Assembly (NCBI GenBank): GCA_037127315.1 | Contig: JBBBDQ010000191.1 | Location: 17,427,501 to 17,491,500 of the forward strand | Length of the DNA stretch: 64,000 nt | Source: Ascarosepion bandense | Taxonomy: Eukaryota > Mollusca > Cephalopoda > Sepiida > Sepiidae | Reading direction: 5' to 3' | Shown: one piece after another, positions 10,611 through 20,244 of the stretch | Position numbering within the stretch: position 1 is the first letter of the stretch | Layout of the letters: every line of letters begins with the position of its first letter | Translations under genes and position numbers: made by a program | Notes under the pieces: model-generated | Seen by the model: only the letters and a program-made list of their open reading frames with translations | Database searches by the model: none | Told to the model about the DNA's origin: nothing

Positions 10611-10850
10611 TTTTCCTTAAGTGCTCTTTAAACTTTCTAGATGATGTTGCAAGTGTTCCCAATACTACAGGAGTAACCCCAGCAGTCATATTCAGTAGCC
10701 TTTTTAAATCTCTATCCAGATCCAGGTATTTTCTCTTTTCATTTTCTTTGGCGTCCACTCATGCATCTTACTTAACCGTACTACTCTCTTCTTCTATTAA
10801 AATAAAGTCGAGTTTCCATTCCTCGATGACATAATCTGTCTAGACTGAAA
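10611..10850 (-). pseudogene. R4/RLE-type LINE, C-terminal fragment (second subfamily)
   Basis: The minus frame reads DAKENEKRKYLDLDRDLKRL, then LNMTAGVTPVVLGTLATSSR and KFKEHLRK. This matches the tail after the restriction-like endonuclease of R4-related LINEs (KYKDLEIEIEKMWKLKT.VVPVIVGALG in the copies below). The open frame continues into the Helitron by chance. It differs from the copies at 15 and 42 kb and so represents another subfamily. Confidence 0.65.
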
Positions 10851-10997
10851 AATCATGTAATTTTCTGCGAGTGCCGCTAAGTGAAATTCAGAACATTTTT
10901 CCCCCATTGAAACCACTTCCCGATGATTTCTATTACTAATCTAATCTATATTCTTTCGACATCTACTTATGTCATTTCCTGCGCAGGAATCAGTCTT

Positions 10998-11048
10998 AAC
11001 TGATGAGACAGTTAAGCACTGTGCATGTGCTTAACTGTCTCATCAGTT
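10998..11048. repeat. 22 bp perfect hairpin
   Basis: Arms 10998-11019 and 11027-11048 (AACTGATGAGACAGTTAAGC and its complement) surround a 7 nt loop. It lies 46 bp from the start of the second copy of the 414 bp duplication. The phrase resembles the SINE 3' end CTTAACTGACTGA. Confidence 0.9.
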
Positions 11049-11093
11049 TGTCAACACAACCTGCACTTTCTTGCTACTTCTGATTCGTCAATC

Positions 11094-11507
11094 ATATTCA
11101 AAGCAGCAGCCCTAGTTTAACCATTCTCATCTAAAACATGATGGACTCTTTCGACAATAACTGTTAACACATCAGCAGTTGATCTAGAGAAGTTAAAGTC
11201 GTATTGCTCCTATGAGAAAAAACCCTGTGAGATGCTTAACCAATTTAGAACTTCTTATAATTTGCCAATAAGTGGTAGAAGGTTAATAGGTCGATAGTTA
11301 GAAGGATCAGATGGTTTGCTTCGGTTCTTAAAGACAAGAACTGCAGGAAAGAATTTCCAACAAGCAGAAAATCAAGTAGCAGAAAGGCAATTATTGTACA
11401 GTTTAGAGAACAGAGGAACCAGTTCAGGAATACATTTCTTAAGCACTAGTGCAAGGATACCATTGAGTTCACATGCTTTGAGGGGATCTAGTTTAGAGAT
11501 GATAGCA
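11094..11507 (-). repeat. Exact duplicate of 8709-9122 (LINE piece)
   Basis: All 414 bases are identical at a constant offset of 2385, starting at ATATTCAAAGCAGCAG and ending at GATGATAGCA. Flanks on both sides differ. It contains only the degenerate reverse-transcriptase segment. Confidence 0.97.
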
Positions 11508-11774
11508 TCTCTACATTTTTGACTACATTTTTTCTGGTGGCATGCTTCTGCGCTTCAAATATAAGTGATTCTGTTTCACTCATTATAAAAAAAAGGTATT
11601 TCGCAAGTTCTGCAAATGCCTTTTGTCACCTGTAAAAAACTGACTATGAAGTTTTTTTTTCTTTCTATCTTATCATCCTGCTTTTCTTTATGCTACTTCT
11701 TTGCTACCGTAGAAGGCACAACTTTCGCGCTTCCAGATCCATATAATTATTAGTACTATTTTAAAAAGAATTAT

Positions 11775-12083
11775 GTGCGTTGTGATGCAGAGGATATTCG
11801 AACCAGAATAATAAATAAGGGAGCCGAGTTCGAATTCCAGTTGAATTCCTTGCATTTACTTTCGCAAAAATACTTTGGAAAAAATATTAATCCGTCTCTT
11901 CCCTCTAATTATGGGTTAAATAATAGAACAGATTGGGTTCTACAGCCTTGGCTGGCAACCAGTCTACCACAGAAAGCAATGGCAACCAACTCCAGGATAA
12001 TCTTCTGCCCAATTAGTCATGTCTCGAAGGAGACATGATCGCCCAAAGCGTGTATCACGTGTGGCACTTAACTGACTGACTGA
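11775..12083 (+). mobile_element. tRNA-derived SINE, full length
   Basis: Starts GTGCGTTGTGATGCAGAGG, B box GAGTTCGAATTCC, ends GGCACTTAACTGACTGACTGA. Faces the copy at 12164-12442 in inverted orientation. Confidence 0.93.
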
Positions 12084-12163
12084 TTGTTGTAAGATACCAG
12101 CTAATCCATAATATCTCATGTCGCAAGACACACCATTGTTAATCAGCTGGCAAATACAGAAAA

Positions 12164-12442
12164 ATACGCTTGGGCAATCATATCTCGAAAGAGACATGAC
12201 TGACTGGGCAGATGATTATCTCGCAGTAGGTTGCCATTGTTTTCTGCTGTAGACTGGATGCCAGCCAAGGCTGTAGAACCTAATCTGTCCTATTGGTTAA
12301 CCCATAACTCGAGGGAAGAGACGGATTAATACCTTTTCCAAGGGTATTTGCGCATAAGTGAATGCAAGGAATTCAATTGGAATTCGAACTCGGCTCCTCG
12401 ATTTGTCGTCCTGAGTCGATATCCACTGCACCACAACGCACC
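12164..12442 (-). mobile_element. tRNA-derived SINE, nearly full length
   Basis: Runs from the CGCTTGGGCAATCAT region to the head. The 3' extreme (ACTGACTGA) is missing. The head ends with a duplicated CACCACAACG. Confidence 0.92.
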
Positions 12443-12811
12443 ACAACGAAAAAAAGGGACAAGACAGAAAAACTGATAATAATAAAACCTTTTCCGGGAA
12501 AACATAACATCAAGACCGCAGAGAAATATGTCTGCCATACGAAACGGTCAAATTAATAATGACTGACAAATAGGTGGATGTGTTTACGCTGTTATTTTTT
12601 GCTTTTTATCTAACTGTTCTGGTAGCTTACATTTTATTTAGCAATATTTTTCTGCTATGGCTAAAGTGCGTTTATATTTTTGTTTTGTAATGTACTGAAA
12701 TTTTGCTTTAAACATTGCATGCCTAATAGTATTCAACAATTTCGTTTTCCTGAATATGACCTGCTGAAGTTGAAATGCCTTTAATATGTCTGATCGTGTC
12801 TTGTATGGTCA

Positions 12812-12920
12812 AGGTATACGACCACATTGTATTGAAACACCGGTGCTTGTACGATCACCGTCGAGCTTGGTCAGTACTAGGTACGGTGTCACCTGATGGG
12901 AATATTATGTGCTATAAGCT
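12812..12920 (+). pseudogene. 5S rRNA-like pseudogene
   Basis: GTATACGACCACATTGTATTG, AAACACCGGTGCTTGTACGAT and CACC fit the 5' half of molluscan 5S rRNA. Then GTCGAGCTTGGTCAGTAC and a degraded 3' half follow. The internal GAAGTTAAGCAAC box needed for TFIIIA/Pol III initiation is deleted, so it is unlikely to be transcribed. Confidence 0.7.
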
Positions 12921-12929
12921 TGGGTGGGC

Positions 12930-13050
12930 GGGTTTTGTAACGGCTTGGTATTAGAAATCGAATTCTAATTCTATTCGGCTTCGTTATATTCACTTACGCG
13001 AAAAAAAAACTTTTGGGAAACGTATTAATCTACGTATTAATGTATTAATC
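12930..13050 (+). mobile_element. Degenerate SINE head fragment
   Basis: TTCACTTACGCGAAAAA..CTTTTGGGAAACGTATTAATC matches the SINE phrase TTCACTTACGCGCAAATACC / CTTGGGAAAGGTATTAATC. Short and diverged. Confidence 0.55.
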
Positions 13051-13057
13051 ACACGAT

Positions 13058-13280
13058 GTGCGCCCTTCAGTGGATATCGGCTCGGAACGAGAATTCGAAC
13101 AGCCGAGTTCGAATTCCAGTTGAATTCCCTGCGTTCACTTACGCGCAAATACCCTTGGGAAAGGTATTAATCCGTCTCTTCCCTCCAGGTATGGGTTAAA
13201 CAGTAGGACAGATTGGGTTCTATAGGACGTAATGGCAACCTACTGCGGGATAATCACGAGTGGCACTTAATTGACTGATT
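13058..13280 (+). mobile_element. tRNA-derived SINE with two internal deletions
   Basis: Head and B box are intact. About 30 bp around GGCTGGCAACCAGTCTACCG and about 55 bp around the 3' hairpin are missing. Ends GGCACTTAATTGACTGA. Confidence 0.9.
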
Positions 13281-13321
13281 AATCCACCACTTTTCATTCC
13301 CAGATATTGGTTTATTAGTAA

Positions 13322-13865
13322 CTAGCAATATAGCCGGCGTTGCTCGGGTGTAATGAAAGCTTTAAAACTAATCCATGGTTCTGGAGCTCAGATTCAGCCT
13401 AAATAATATTTGTGTGAAGTTTGGTGAGAATCGGATAAAAATTGTGGATTTGTATAAAGGACATACAGACAGATAAACAGACACACACACAAACATCTTG
13501 TCTTTTATATATATATATATTATCGATTTTCTGCACTATTGTAAAAACTACAACCTTGAAACTTCTGAATATCGTTTCTTATGTCTTTGTCTATGAGTGT
13601 ATCAAATTTGATTAAAATCGCACCACTCTTTCTATAAACCGATTTTTTCGATTATCGGTTTTAGATATTTATCGGGGGTACCTCGACACAAACTTTAGCT
13701 AAGAACATTCGCAGACGCTTATAGTTTAACTGTGTAAATTTTCGAGAAAATCGGTTCAGCCGTTTCGGAGTCTATAGGTAACGGACACACACACACACAC
13801 ACACAGAGACACACACACAGAGACACACACGCACAGACAAAGTTCCATTTATAAATAAGTTTAGA
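13322..13865 (-). mobile_element. Helitron-like non-autonomous element 2 (544 bp)
   Basis: On the minus strand it starts TCTAAACTTATTTATAAATG after an A and ends GCTATATTGCTAG before a T, with a CCG..CGG stem near the end. Body order is as in element 1: TG-rich, ACTCCGAAACGGCTGAACCG, TA tract, TTTATCCGATTCTCACC, GAGCTCCAGAACCATGG. Its 5' end lies about 100 bp from the RET exon at 13970. Confidence 0.8.
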
Positions 13866-13969
13866 TAATTGTTTTATTAAATAAATACTCAAAAGCTTGA
13901 CAAGCAGTAAAAAAAACTAATCAATTAATACAGGATCAAATACAGTAACTGAAAACAGAAAGTACTCAC

Positions 13970-14066
13970 ATTTCATCAGAACAATTTTCGGGTCGATCCA
14001 TTCGGTAGCCAGTTTTAAGTAGACTGAAAAGTCTCTCTGGTGGGATGCCAGGATAAGGGTTCGCCC
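13970..14066 (-). CDS. RET: RET-like receptor tyrosine kinase, second half of human exon 17 equivalent
   Basis: A 97 bp exon with acceptor tgtcttttag and donor gtgagtac. Translation in the phase set by the previous exon is (G)[19 protein letters not shown] then [13 protein letters not shown]. This is the C-lobe after helix F through helix G. PPERLF.LLKTG.RM.RP.NCS.EM is close to human RET (PPERLFNLLKTGHRM, from memory). FGFR/PDGFR classes have VEELF or VERLF with LLKEG, so RET is the best assignment. The exon ends two bases into the Met codon; the next exon should begin with G and encode the CW..RP motif, but I do not find it in the 14 kb to the left. A GATA microsatellite begins 12 bp upstream of the exon in transcript sense, next to the acceptor. 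The frame is open and looks functional. Confidence 0.94.
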
Positions 14067-14075
14067 CTAAAAGAC

Positions 14076-14078
<3 letters not shown>

Positions 14079-14141
<63 letters not shown>
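14079..14141. repeat. GATA microsatellite beside the RET exon 3' splice site
   Basis: About 15 GATA units. In transcript sense this is a TATC run ending 12 nt before the exon, where branch point and pyrimidine tract are expected. Confidence 0.95.
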
Positions 14142-14896
14142 TTCAATATAAAGATTAAAATATCTGGTGAAAAATTTTAGAACCATTATCTATCATTGTT
14201 CTCTCATTATGAATATTTTGTGAAGTCATTATTATTATTGCTATTTAAAAGGTATTTTTCAATTACTACTTTCCCGTAGTCGGTCTTTCCACTTCCCAAA
14301 CTTCCCTCGTTTCAAGTGTTTGCTCCCCATTAATTTCTTTATTAACTTTGAGTGAGATATGATGCAAAATGATGCCATGTTACAAATATACGAATCTATT
14401 TATATCAATCATTACATCCACTTTCATAACGGTATACCAAGCACATTCATCATAGCCATATCAGTGACAAAACATTTTGATAAAAGCAGCAAATAATTTT
14501 TCAGTTATGGCTCAGCTAGAAGTACCTTTACGTCGCGTAATCCAGTTCACTTAGGTGATCTTCGAGTGAGGGGTTTTTCACGTAATTCCCACGTCACCTG
14601 ACCCATACGTCAAACTTAAATATAAGAAAAACAATCTTCTTGACACTGGGCCATAATTTTCTTGCACTATTAATAAACAGAAATAAGACTGCGTATCATC
14701 CACTTGTAGACATACCCAACTGGGTAAGATCAAGCAACCGACACGCAAATCTGTGTTGCTGAACGGGGTATTTCTTGTACCTCAACTTAATTCACTAAGA
14801 CAAAATATGGATATATTGACAATTCCAATCAATTAAAATCAAAGGCCAAGTAAGGCAGAATTGTAATTTATTTATTAATCATTATTATTATTATTA

Positions 14897-15336
14897 TGTC
14901 ATTTTTTCATCATATTTCGATTTCTGGTCTCACTACCAACCAAGTCTGCGGGGAGACCTAAGGCAGGTCGTGGCGTGTTGTTATGACTCCATTTCATGAT
15001 TTTCTATCTTTCCTATCATCCCTAGCATTACATAGATAAAGTTTTCCTTAGTGTGTGGGCTGTAATTAATAAGACAATTTTTTGTATATCTCTTAAGCTG
15101 GGGTTTCCAGGGATTCTTTCAATGTGTCGTTTTGTTCCATTTTTTATCATTCCAAGTGCACCTACTATCACTGGCACAACTCCTGTTTTCAATTTCCACA
15201 TTTTTTCTATTTCAATTTCCAGGTCTTTATATTTTGACAGTTTTTCAAATTCCTTGATTGCGATGTTACAAGCCATATCAATTAATAGACAAGTTTTCTC
15301 CTTCTGGTTTTTAACAATAATGTCTGGCCTGTTTGC

Positions 15337-15340
<4 letters not shown>
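14897..15340 (-). mobile_element. R4/Dong-like LINE, 5'-truncated copy between ATT tracts
   Basis: The minus ORF (part of 15420-15028) reads RPDIIVKNQKEKTCLLIDMA, then NIAIKEFEKLSKYKDLEIE, then IEKMWKLKTGVVPVIVGALG, ending AHTLRKTLSM. RPD..(K)..LID is the restriction-like endonuclease motif of R2/R4-class LINEs. Compared with the 42 kb copy it lacks four codons (PADC) through a 12 bp deletion between two ACA triplets. The 3' end abuts (ATT)n at 14881-14896. The truncated 5' end abuts (TTA)n at 15338-15379, which then flips to (AAT)n. Confidence 0.85.
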
Positions 15341-15381
<41 letters not shown>

Positions 15382-15499
15382 AATAATAATAATAATAATT
15401 CTTAGATTTCGGTTGTACACTCATTTCCGTCCGGATTCCTGGCAGAGTCATAAGATCAGAAATATTAACATGACAAATTCACTGAACATTTTTTAATCA

Positions 15500-15830
15500 A
15501 GATCATAAAATTTATATTGATAAGGTCCTTTGTAAGCTGTAATTATGAAAAAGGTTTTTTTTTGTATTTCTTGAAGACATGGGCTGCGGTGTAGTCTATC
15601 CTAACATTTTACAATCAAACTAAGGGTTCCAACCAAAACTGTAATTACTGTTGTCTTCATGTGTCATTTCTGAGATTTCAACTTCAAGATTTTGATAGTT
15701 TTTGAAAATCGTAAAAGATTCTTCACAGTCGACAGGAACTGCCATGTCAATAAGAAAGTACGTTCTGTTTTTGTGGTCTTTGATCCCAGATGTCTGGGCG
15801 ATTTAGCTTTGATTGTTCTTTCTATGTGAA
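15500..15830 (-). pseudogene. Older R4-like LINE C-terminal remnant
   Basis: The minus strand shows AVPVDCEESFTIF, KNYQNLEVEISEM and, near the end, QKKTFF.ITAYKG in shifting frames. Same protein region as the neighbouring copy but a more diverged lineage. Broken by frameshifts. Confidence 0.55.
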
Positions 15831-15836
15831 AATTGT

Positions 15837-16027
15837 TCAGTCAGTTAAGTGCCGTACGGGATACACGCTTGGACGATCATGTCTGCGAAAGAGACATGAC
15901 TGACTGAGCAGAAGATTATTCTGTAGTAGGTTGCCATTACTTTTTGCGGTAGATTGTTTGCCAGCCAAGGCTATAGAACCCAATCAGTCCTGTTATTTGA
16001 CTCATAGCTAGAGGGGGAAGAGATATA
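15837..16027 (-). mobile_element. tRNA-derived SINE, 5'-truncated
   Basis: From TCAGTCAGTTAAGTGCCGTA to the region equivalent to CCCTCCAGTTATGGG. No head. Confidence 0.9.
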
Positions 16028-16139
16028 TTATATTATTGAGTAGTAATTAGAGGGTGATCAGTTTATTACTTCATAACAATATAAAACTGATCCCCCATTT
16101 TATGCCCATTAGAAGCCTTAATCATATTTCCTATTATAT

Positions 16140-16440
16140 TCAGTCAGTAAAGTGCAGTACGTGATACACGCTTGGACGATCATGTCTGCGAAAGAGACAT
16201 GATTGACTGGGCAGAAGATTATCCCGCAGTAGGGTGCCATTGCTTTCTGCGGTAGACTGGTTGCCAACCAAGGCTATAGAACCCTATCTGTCCTGTTATT
16301 TTACCCACAAATAGAGGGAAGAGACGGATTAATATGTTTTCCAAGGGTATTTGCGCGTAAGTGAATGCAAGGAATTCAACAGGAATTCGAACTTGGCTTC
16401 CCGACTGGTCGTTCTGAGTCGATATCCACTACACCACAAG
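16140..16440 (-). mobile_element. tRNA-derived SINE, full length
   Basis: Complete from TCAGTCAGTAAAGTGC to the head (CACTACACCACAAG). Flanks TCCTATTATA and TCCTATATTT may be a decayed target duplication. Confidence 0.92.
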
Positions 16441-16640
16441 TCCTATATTTTAATTTCTACCAATTTGTTGCCCTTTGCTTCCCGTAACTTTTGCAGGTTT
16501 TCTCATGAGATATTGGCCCAATCTGTAAGTGTTTTATATTCTGTTGATGTTAATACCATACAACCTGATGCAATATGGTCAGTTCATAACAGAATCTACA
16601 TGTTGGATTAATACAATTTTTCAGAGTGCTTGTTTGTTAA
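16441..16640 (-). pseudogene. R4-like LINE fragment upstream of the endonuclease
   Basis: The minus frame reads CMVLTSTEYKTLTDWANIS then ENLQKLREAKGNKL. This resembles the T.TEY..RHD..A..IHW region preceding the endonuclease in such LINEs. Weak similarity, judged from memory. Confidence 0.4.
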
Positions 16641-16699
16641 TTTCTATTTAACAAGCATTCATCCTGTGCATCAAAAGTAAAATAATTTATCATTTTTAT

Positions 16700-17251
16700 C
16701 ACCATTATCATCGTATTTCGATTTCTGCTATGGTCACAATACCTACCAAGTCTACGGGAAGACCTAAGGCAGGTAGTGGCGTGTTGTTATGGCTACGATT
16801 CAGGATTTGTTTTTCTACATCTAATAACATCACTAACGTTACATGGACAAAGTTGTTCTTTGTGTGTGGGATCTACTTATCAAGACAATTTTTATATATC
16901 TCTTAAGCTGAGATTTCTAAGGACTTTTCAGTGTGTTGTTATTCCTTCTTTATCATTCCAAGTGCACTTACTCTCATTGATACTGTTCTTGTTTTCAATT
17001 TCCACATTTTTCTATTTCAATTCCTAGATCTTTATACTTTGATATTTTTTCAAATTCTTTGGTTTCTATGTTAAAAGCCATATCAATTAATAGGCAACTT
17101 TTTTCTTTTCGATTTTAACAATAATGCTGGGCCTATTTGCTTCAATTTTCCTGCTTTGTAGATGGTGTAATCCCATAGAATGTTGACGTCTTCTATTTCT
17201 GTAACTGGTACTGGGTGATGTTCATACTAATGTTTGTTTTGTTGTTGTTGC

Positions 17252-17294
<43 letters not shown>
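16700..17294 (-). mobile_element. R4/Dong-like LINE, older 5'-truncated copy ending in ATT repeats
   Basis: Follows the 42 kb copy base for base with many substitutions (GGCCTATTTGCTTC, GATGGTGTAATCCCATAGAATG). The coding frame is broken. The 5' truncation point joins (ATT)n at 17251-17294. Confidence 0.75.
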
Positions 17295-17438
17295 TACGCT
17301 CATTTAATCAGAGAATTGTATATATCTTTCTAATCCTGGTTAAATATTTACATCTTTCCAGCTCTGTGCCCAAGAAGGCATTTACTCAGATCCAGATTCA
17401 TTGCATGAAATACAAGAAAAAAGAGCACACATACTTAC

Positions 17439-17479
17439 CTAAAGTAATTATTTCCCACAACAAGACGCCAAACGACCAT
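17439..17479 (-). CDS. RET: RET-like receptor tyrosine kinase, first half of human exon 17 equivalent
   Basis: A 41 bp micro-sized exon with acceptor ttttcgcag and donor gtaagtat on the minus strand. Completing the split Val codon from the upstream exon gives (V)WSFGVLLWEIITLG. This is the canonical start of helix F in tyrosine kinases (subdomain IX). Its Asp, encoded just upstream in SDV, anchors the catalytic loop. Entry phase is 2 and exit phase is 1; both match the neighbouring exons. Human RET reads WSFGVLLWEIVTLG here. The exon lies about 145 bp beyond the ATT tract that ends an R4-like LINE copy (16700-17294), so element insertion came close to it without breaking either splice site. 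In vertebrates this sequence and that of the next exon form one exon, as I recall. Confidence 0.93.
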
Positions 17480-17740
17480 CTGCGAAAAGATCAAATAAAG
17501 TGGACAAAATTAGTTCAGTTTTCTCGTTATTTTGCATCAATTCTTTTCTTTTCTTTTTTATTTATTTATTGATGGGGGTTGTTTTGACCGACAGTTTGAA
17601 TATAAGTATTTAGTATACAAAACATAATTTTCTTTAGATTATTTAACCGATTTAAAATTGAAATTAATTTCTAAAGTGATAAAAAAAGGAAAATATGTCA
17701 ATAATTTTCTCTGTTTGCATATTGATTCACACTTTCACAC

Positions 17741-17788
17741 ACACACGCACACACACACACACACACTGCCTCTTTCTCACTCTCTTGG

Positions 17789-17833
<45 letters not shown>
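17741..17833. repeat. CA and GATA microsatellites
   Basis: (CA)n at 17741-17765 and (GATA)n at 17789-17833; the latter abuts the end of a mariner-like copy. Confidence 0.9.
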
Positions 17834-18100
17834 TGTCGTATAAATTACACAAAAATGAAAATAACACGGACATCTCTTTTTATTTACCAAAATTTCACAA
17901 AAATATCTTAAAATACTAAAAGAAGAAATTTATTCAATAAAATCACCATTGGCTTCAACCTTGGCCTCCAAACGATATCAGAATCTCCTGCAATTCTTCT
18001 GGACGGTCTTCTTATTTAAGTTGGTGAATGCTGCCATAATCCTTGCCTTCAGTAAATCATTGATGTTACAAGAAGGTTTTTGTGTTATCTATTCTGACGA
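17834..18100 (-). mobile_element. mariner-like transposase C-terminus and 3' end, copy T1
   Basis: The minus strand encodes LKARIMAAFTNLNKKTVQKN then RLEAKVEANGDFIE and a stop. An AT-rich 3' end follows with GAGATGTCCGTGTTATTTTC and TGTAATTTATACGACAATC. The C-terminal RL...EANGDFIE ending is typical of Tc1/mariner-class transposases. The catalytic domain is absent. Copies T2 (58535) and T3 (61460) share the same ending and 3' UTR. Confidence 0.7.
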
Positions 18101-18770
18101 TGCTGGTTCATTGTCAAAATAAAGTTTTACAAATTACTTTATGTATATTTATAATTTGTTCGGGTCCTCATCAAACTTCACGGAGCAGAAATAAAAGATA
18201 AAATATATTTAGAATGTGCTGAAGGCAAACACAGAGGTAAAAAAGAAATAACCGGTTGAAGAAGTTTGTACAACCAAAGAAGCCATTTACTGAGAAAAAA
18301 TTAAAGATAAAATATACTTATGACGTACTGAAGGCAGTTTTAAAAAACGATGGAATAATCCCAAGTCCACATTCACATTAGAAAAACTTAAAAATAGTAC
18401 CAAACTAGCCAACTATATATGAAAATTAAAATAAAAGAATGGCGGAAACGCCCGCGTAACGTCAGAAATATTTTAAAAAAAGCAGAACCCTGCATTTGTG
18501 AGGAAATCCGCAGATTGTGCCTAGAAGAAAAGTTGGCTGTAGTATTATTTCCAGAACAATCAAAAGCTACTAAATGAAAGTCCGAAATATTGTCAGGATG
18601 TACACACATTAGAAAATATTTTCTAGACTCATACAAACTCGGATAAAAGAATTCCCAATAACAAACTACATCCTTACTTTGAACTTATGTTTATGAACAT
18701 ATAAAAGCGTCAACCGTTAAACCATCAGCCAAAATAAATCACCAGACGAAACTAAAATATATATATATAT
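18101..18770. other. Unassigned A-rich DNA
   Basis: A phrase ATTAAAGATAAAATATA-like recurs near 18195 and 18300 with similar surroundings, suggesting an old internal duplication. Nothing is otherwise recognised. Confidence 0.45.
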
Positions 18771-18771
18771 A

Positions 18772-19025
18772 TCAGTCAGTTAAAGGCCTTACGTTTACAT
18801 GCGGGGCGATCATGTCTCTTATGACCTATGACTTAGTACAGAGGATTTTCTCGTAGTAGGTTGGCATTTCTTTCTACGGCAGACTGGTTGCCAGCCAAGG
18901 CTATAGAACCCAATTTGTCCTGCTATTCACTCCATTTTTAAGGGTAGTTGCGCGAAAACTAATGCAACAAATTCAACTGTAATTCGAACTCGACCCGCCG
19001 AATTTTCGTAGAGAACTGATATCCA
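18772..19025 (-). mobile_element. tRNA-derived SINE, diverged
   Basis: Starts TCAGTCAGTTAAAGGCCTTA; middle GGTTGCCAGCCAAGGCTATAG intact; head eroded at GATATCCATG where a GT repeat begins. Confidence 0.85.
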
Positions 19026-19052
19026 TGTGTATGTGTGTGTGTGTGTGTACAT

Positions 19053-19053
<1 letters not shown>

Positions 19054-19098
<45 letters not shown>

Positions 19099-19109
19099 TG
19101 AACAAACTG

Positions 19110-19165
<56 letters not shown>
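19054..19165. repeat. GATA microsatellite with TGAACAAACTGA spacer
   Basis: Two GATA runs separated by TATGAACAAACTGAGATA. The spacer is the reverse complement of the CAGTTTGTTCAT spacer repeated at 25.0-26.3 kb. Confidence 0.9.
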
Positions 19166-19435
19166 CGTGAGTGAGTGTGTGTATGTGTGTGTGTATGTAT
19201 TATTGTAACATTTTTCACAGAACGCCGAGATATAACACAGTGATTCTCTGCAGAAATGCTTTGAATTGACTCTTGATCCTAGGACGAAAGCAGATTATTC
19301 TGCCCCGAGACAGAACGCCACAAGAAAGCCACTTCCTTATTTATATGCATCACGTTCATAATTTTTATAACATTAACTTCTGCTTTTAATACTTTTATTT
19401 CAGTTTTGTTCCCGATATAGATATATCTCATTTAT

Positions 19436-19480
<45 letters not shown>

Positions 19481-19481
19481 T
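19436..19481. repeat. GATA microsatellite
   Basis: About 11 GATA units. Confidence 0.9.
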
Positions 19482-20235
19482 ATATAAAATGTGAAGTTTT
19501 TCTACGGGGAAATATTTCTGCATCATTTTATCCTTGAAAAGAACTTGAATTATTTTTCACATTTCAATTAATTATTTATTGTTCCATTATCTGCGCAATA
19601 AATATCAAATATCAAAACCTGACACATCTTCCGATCAAAGAAATTGGATCACTGGTCTTTGTTTCTTCTTGTTCAACACTGCTGGCAGAGCGGCTATGTG
19701 CACACAGTAACAACAGCATGAAAATTGACGCGATCTAGCTAAAGCTAATATCACGTGATCACAACAGTATCAACTATAAACAGGCATGAACAGTAACTTA
19801 ATGATACAGGAAACATAAATTGCTTTAAGAATTCTAATACCAGCATTATCTAAAATGGATAGAATATGTAAATCGAAAAGAGAATAATAAAATAATACTA
19901 ATATTGACCTTCCACAATATTTTAAACAAAATTTTAAAATAAATCACGCATCAGTACTAGAAAGAGCAATAATAGTTACTGAATTTAAAAAATCTTTTTC
20001 TTAAAAAATGTTTAAGAGAAAAAATTTATTTAATTTCACCTGAATGTAGAAGTCGCTGCTTGATAAATGAATGCTGAATGTTTCTTTATAAGGAAAAGTC
20101 TAAAATCATTACCCTTTCCATCACTGTTTTTTAGGATCTCTAACAATCTCGCATGGAATCTTAGGCATCCGGGTGCTCAGATTTTGATTGACTGAATTGT
20201 GATTTTACAGATTATCAACCCAAGCCGATTAACTT
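19482..20235. other. Unassigned AT-rich DNA
   Basis: No ORF, repeat family or RNA gene recognised. Confidence 0.5.
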
Positions 20236-20244
20236 AAAATAGTT

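Larger units (their letters stand above)
14067..17438 (-). other. RET intron splitting the exon 17 equivalent (3.4 kb)
   Basis: Bounded by the gtaagt donor at 17438-17433 and the ttttag acceptor ending at 14067. It is filled by a GATA microsatellite, R4-like LINE fragments and two SINE copies, described separately. The stretch 14142-14880 has no ORF or repeat that I recognise. It includes a segment near 14720-14880 that weakly resembles 41850-41990, both leading into an ATT tract. Confidence 0.85.
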
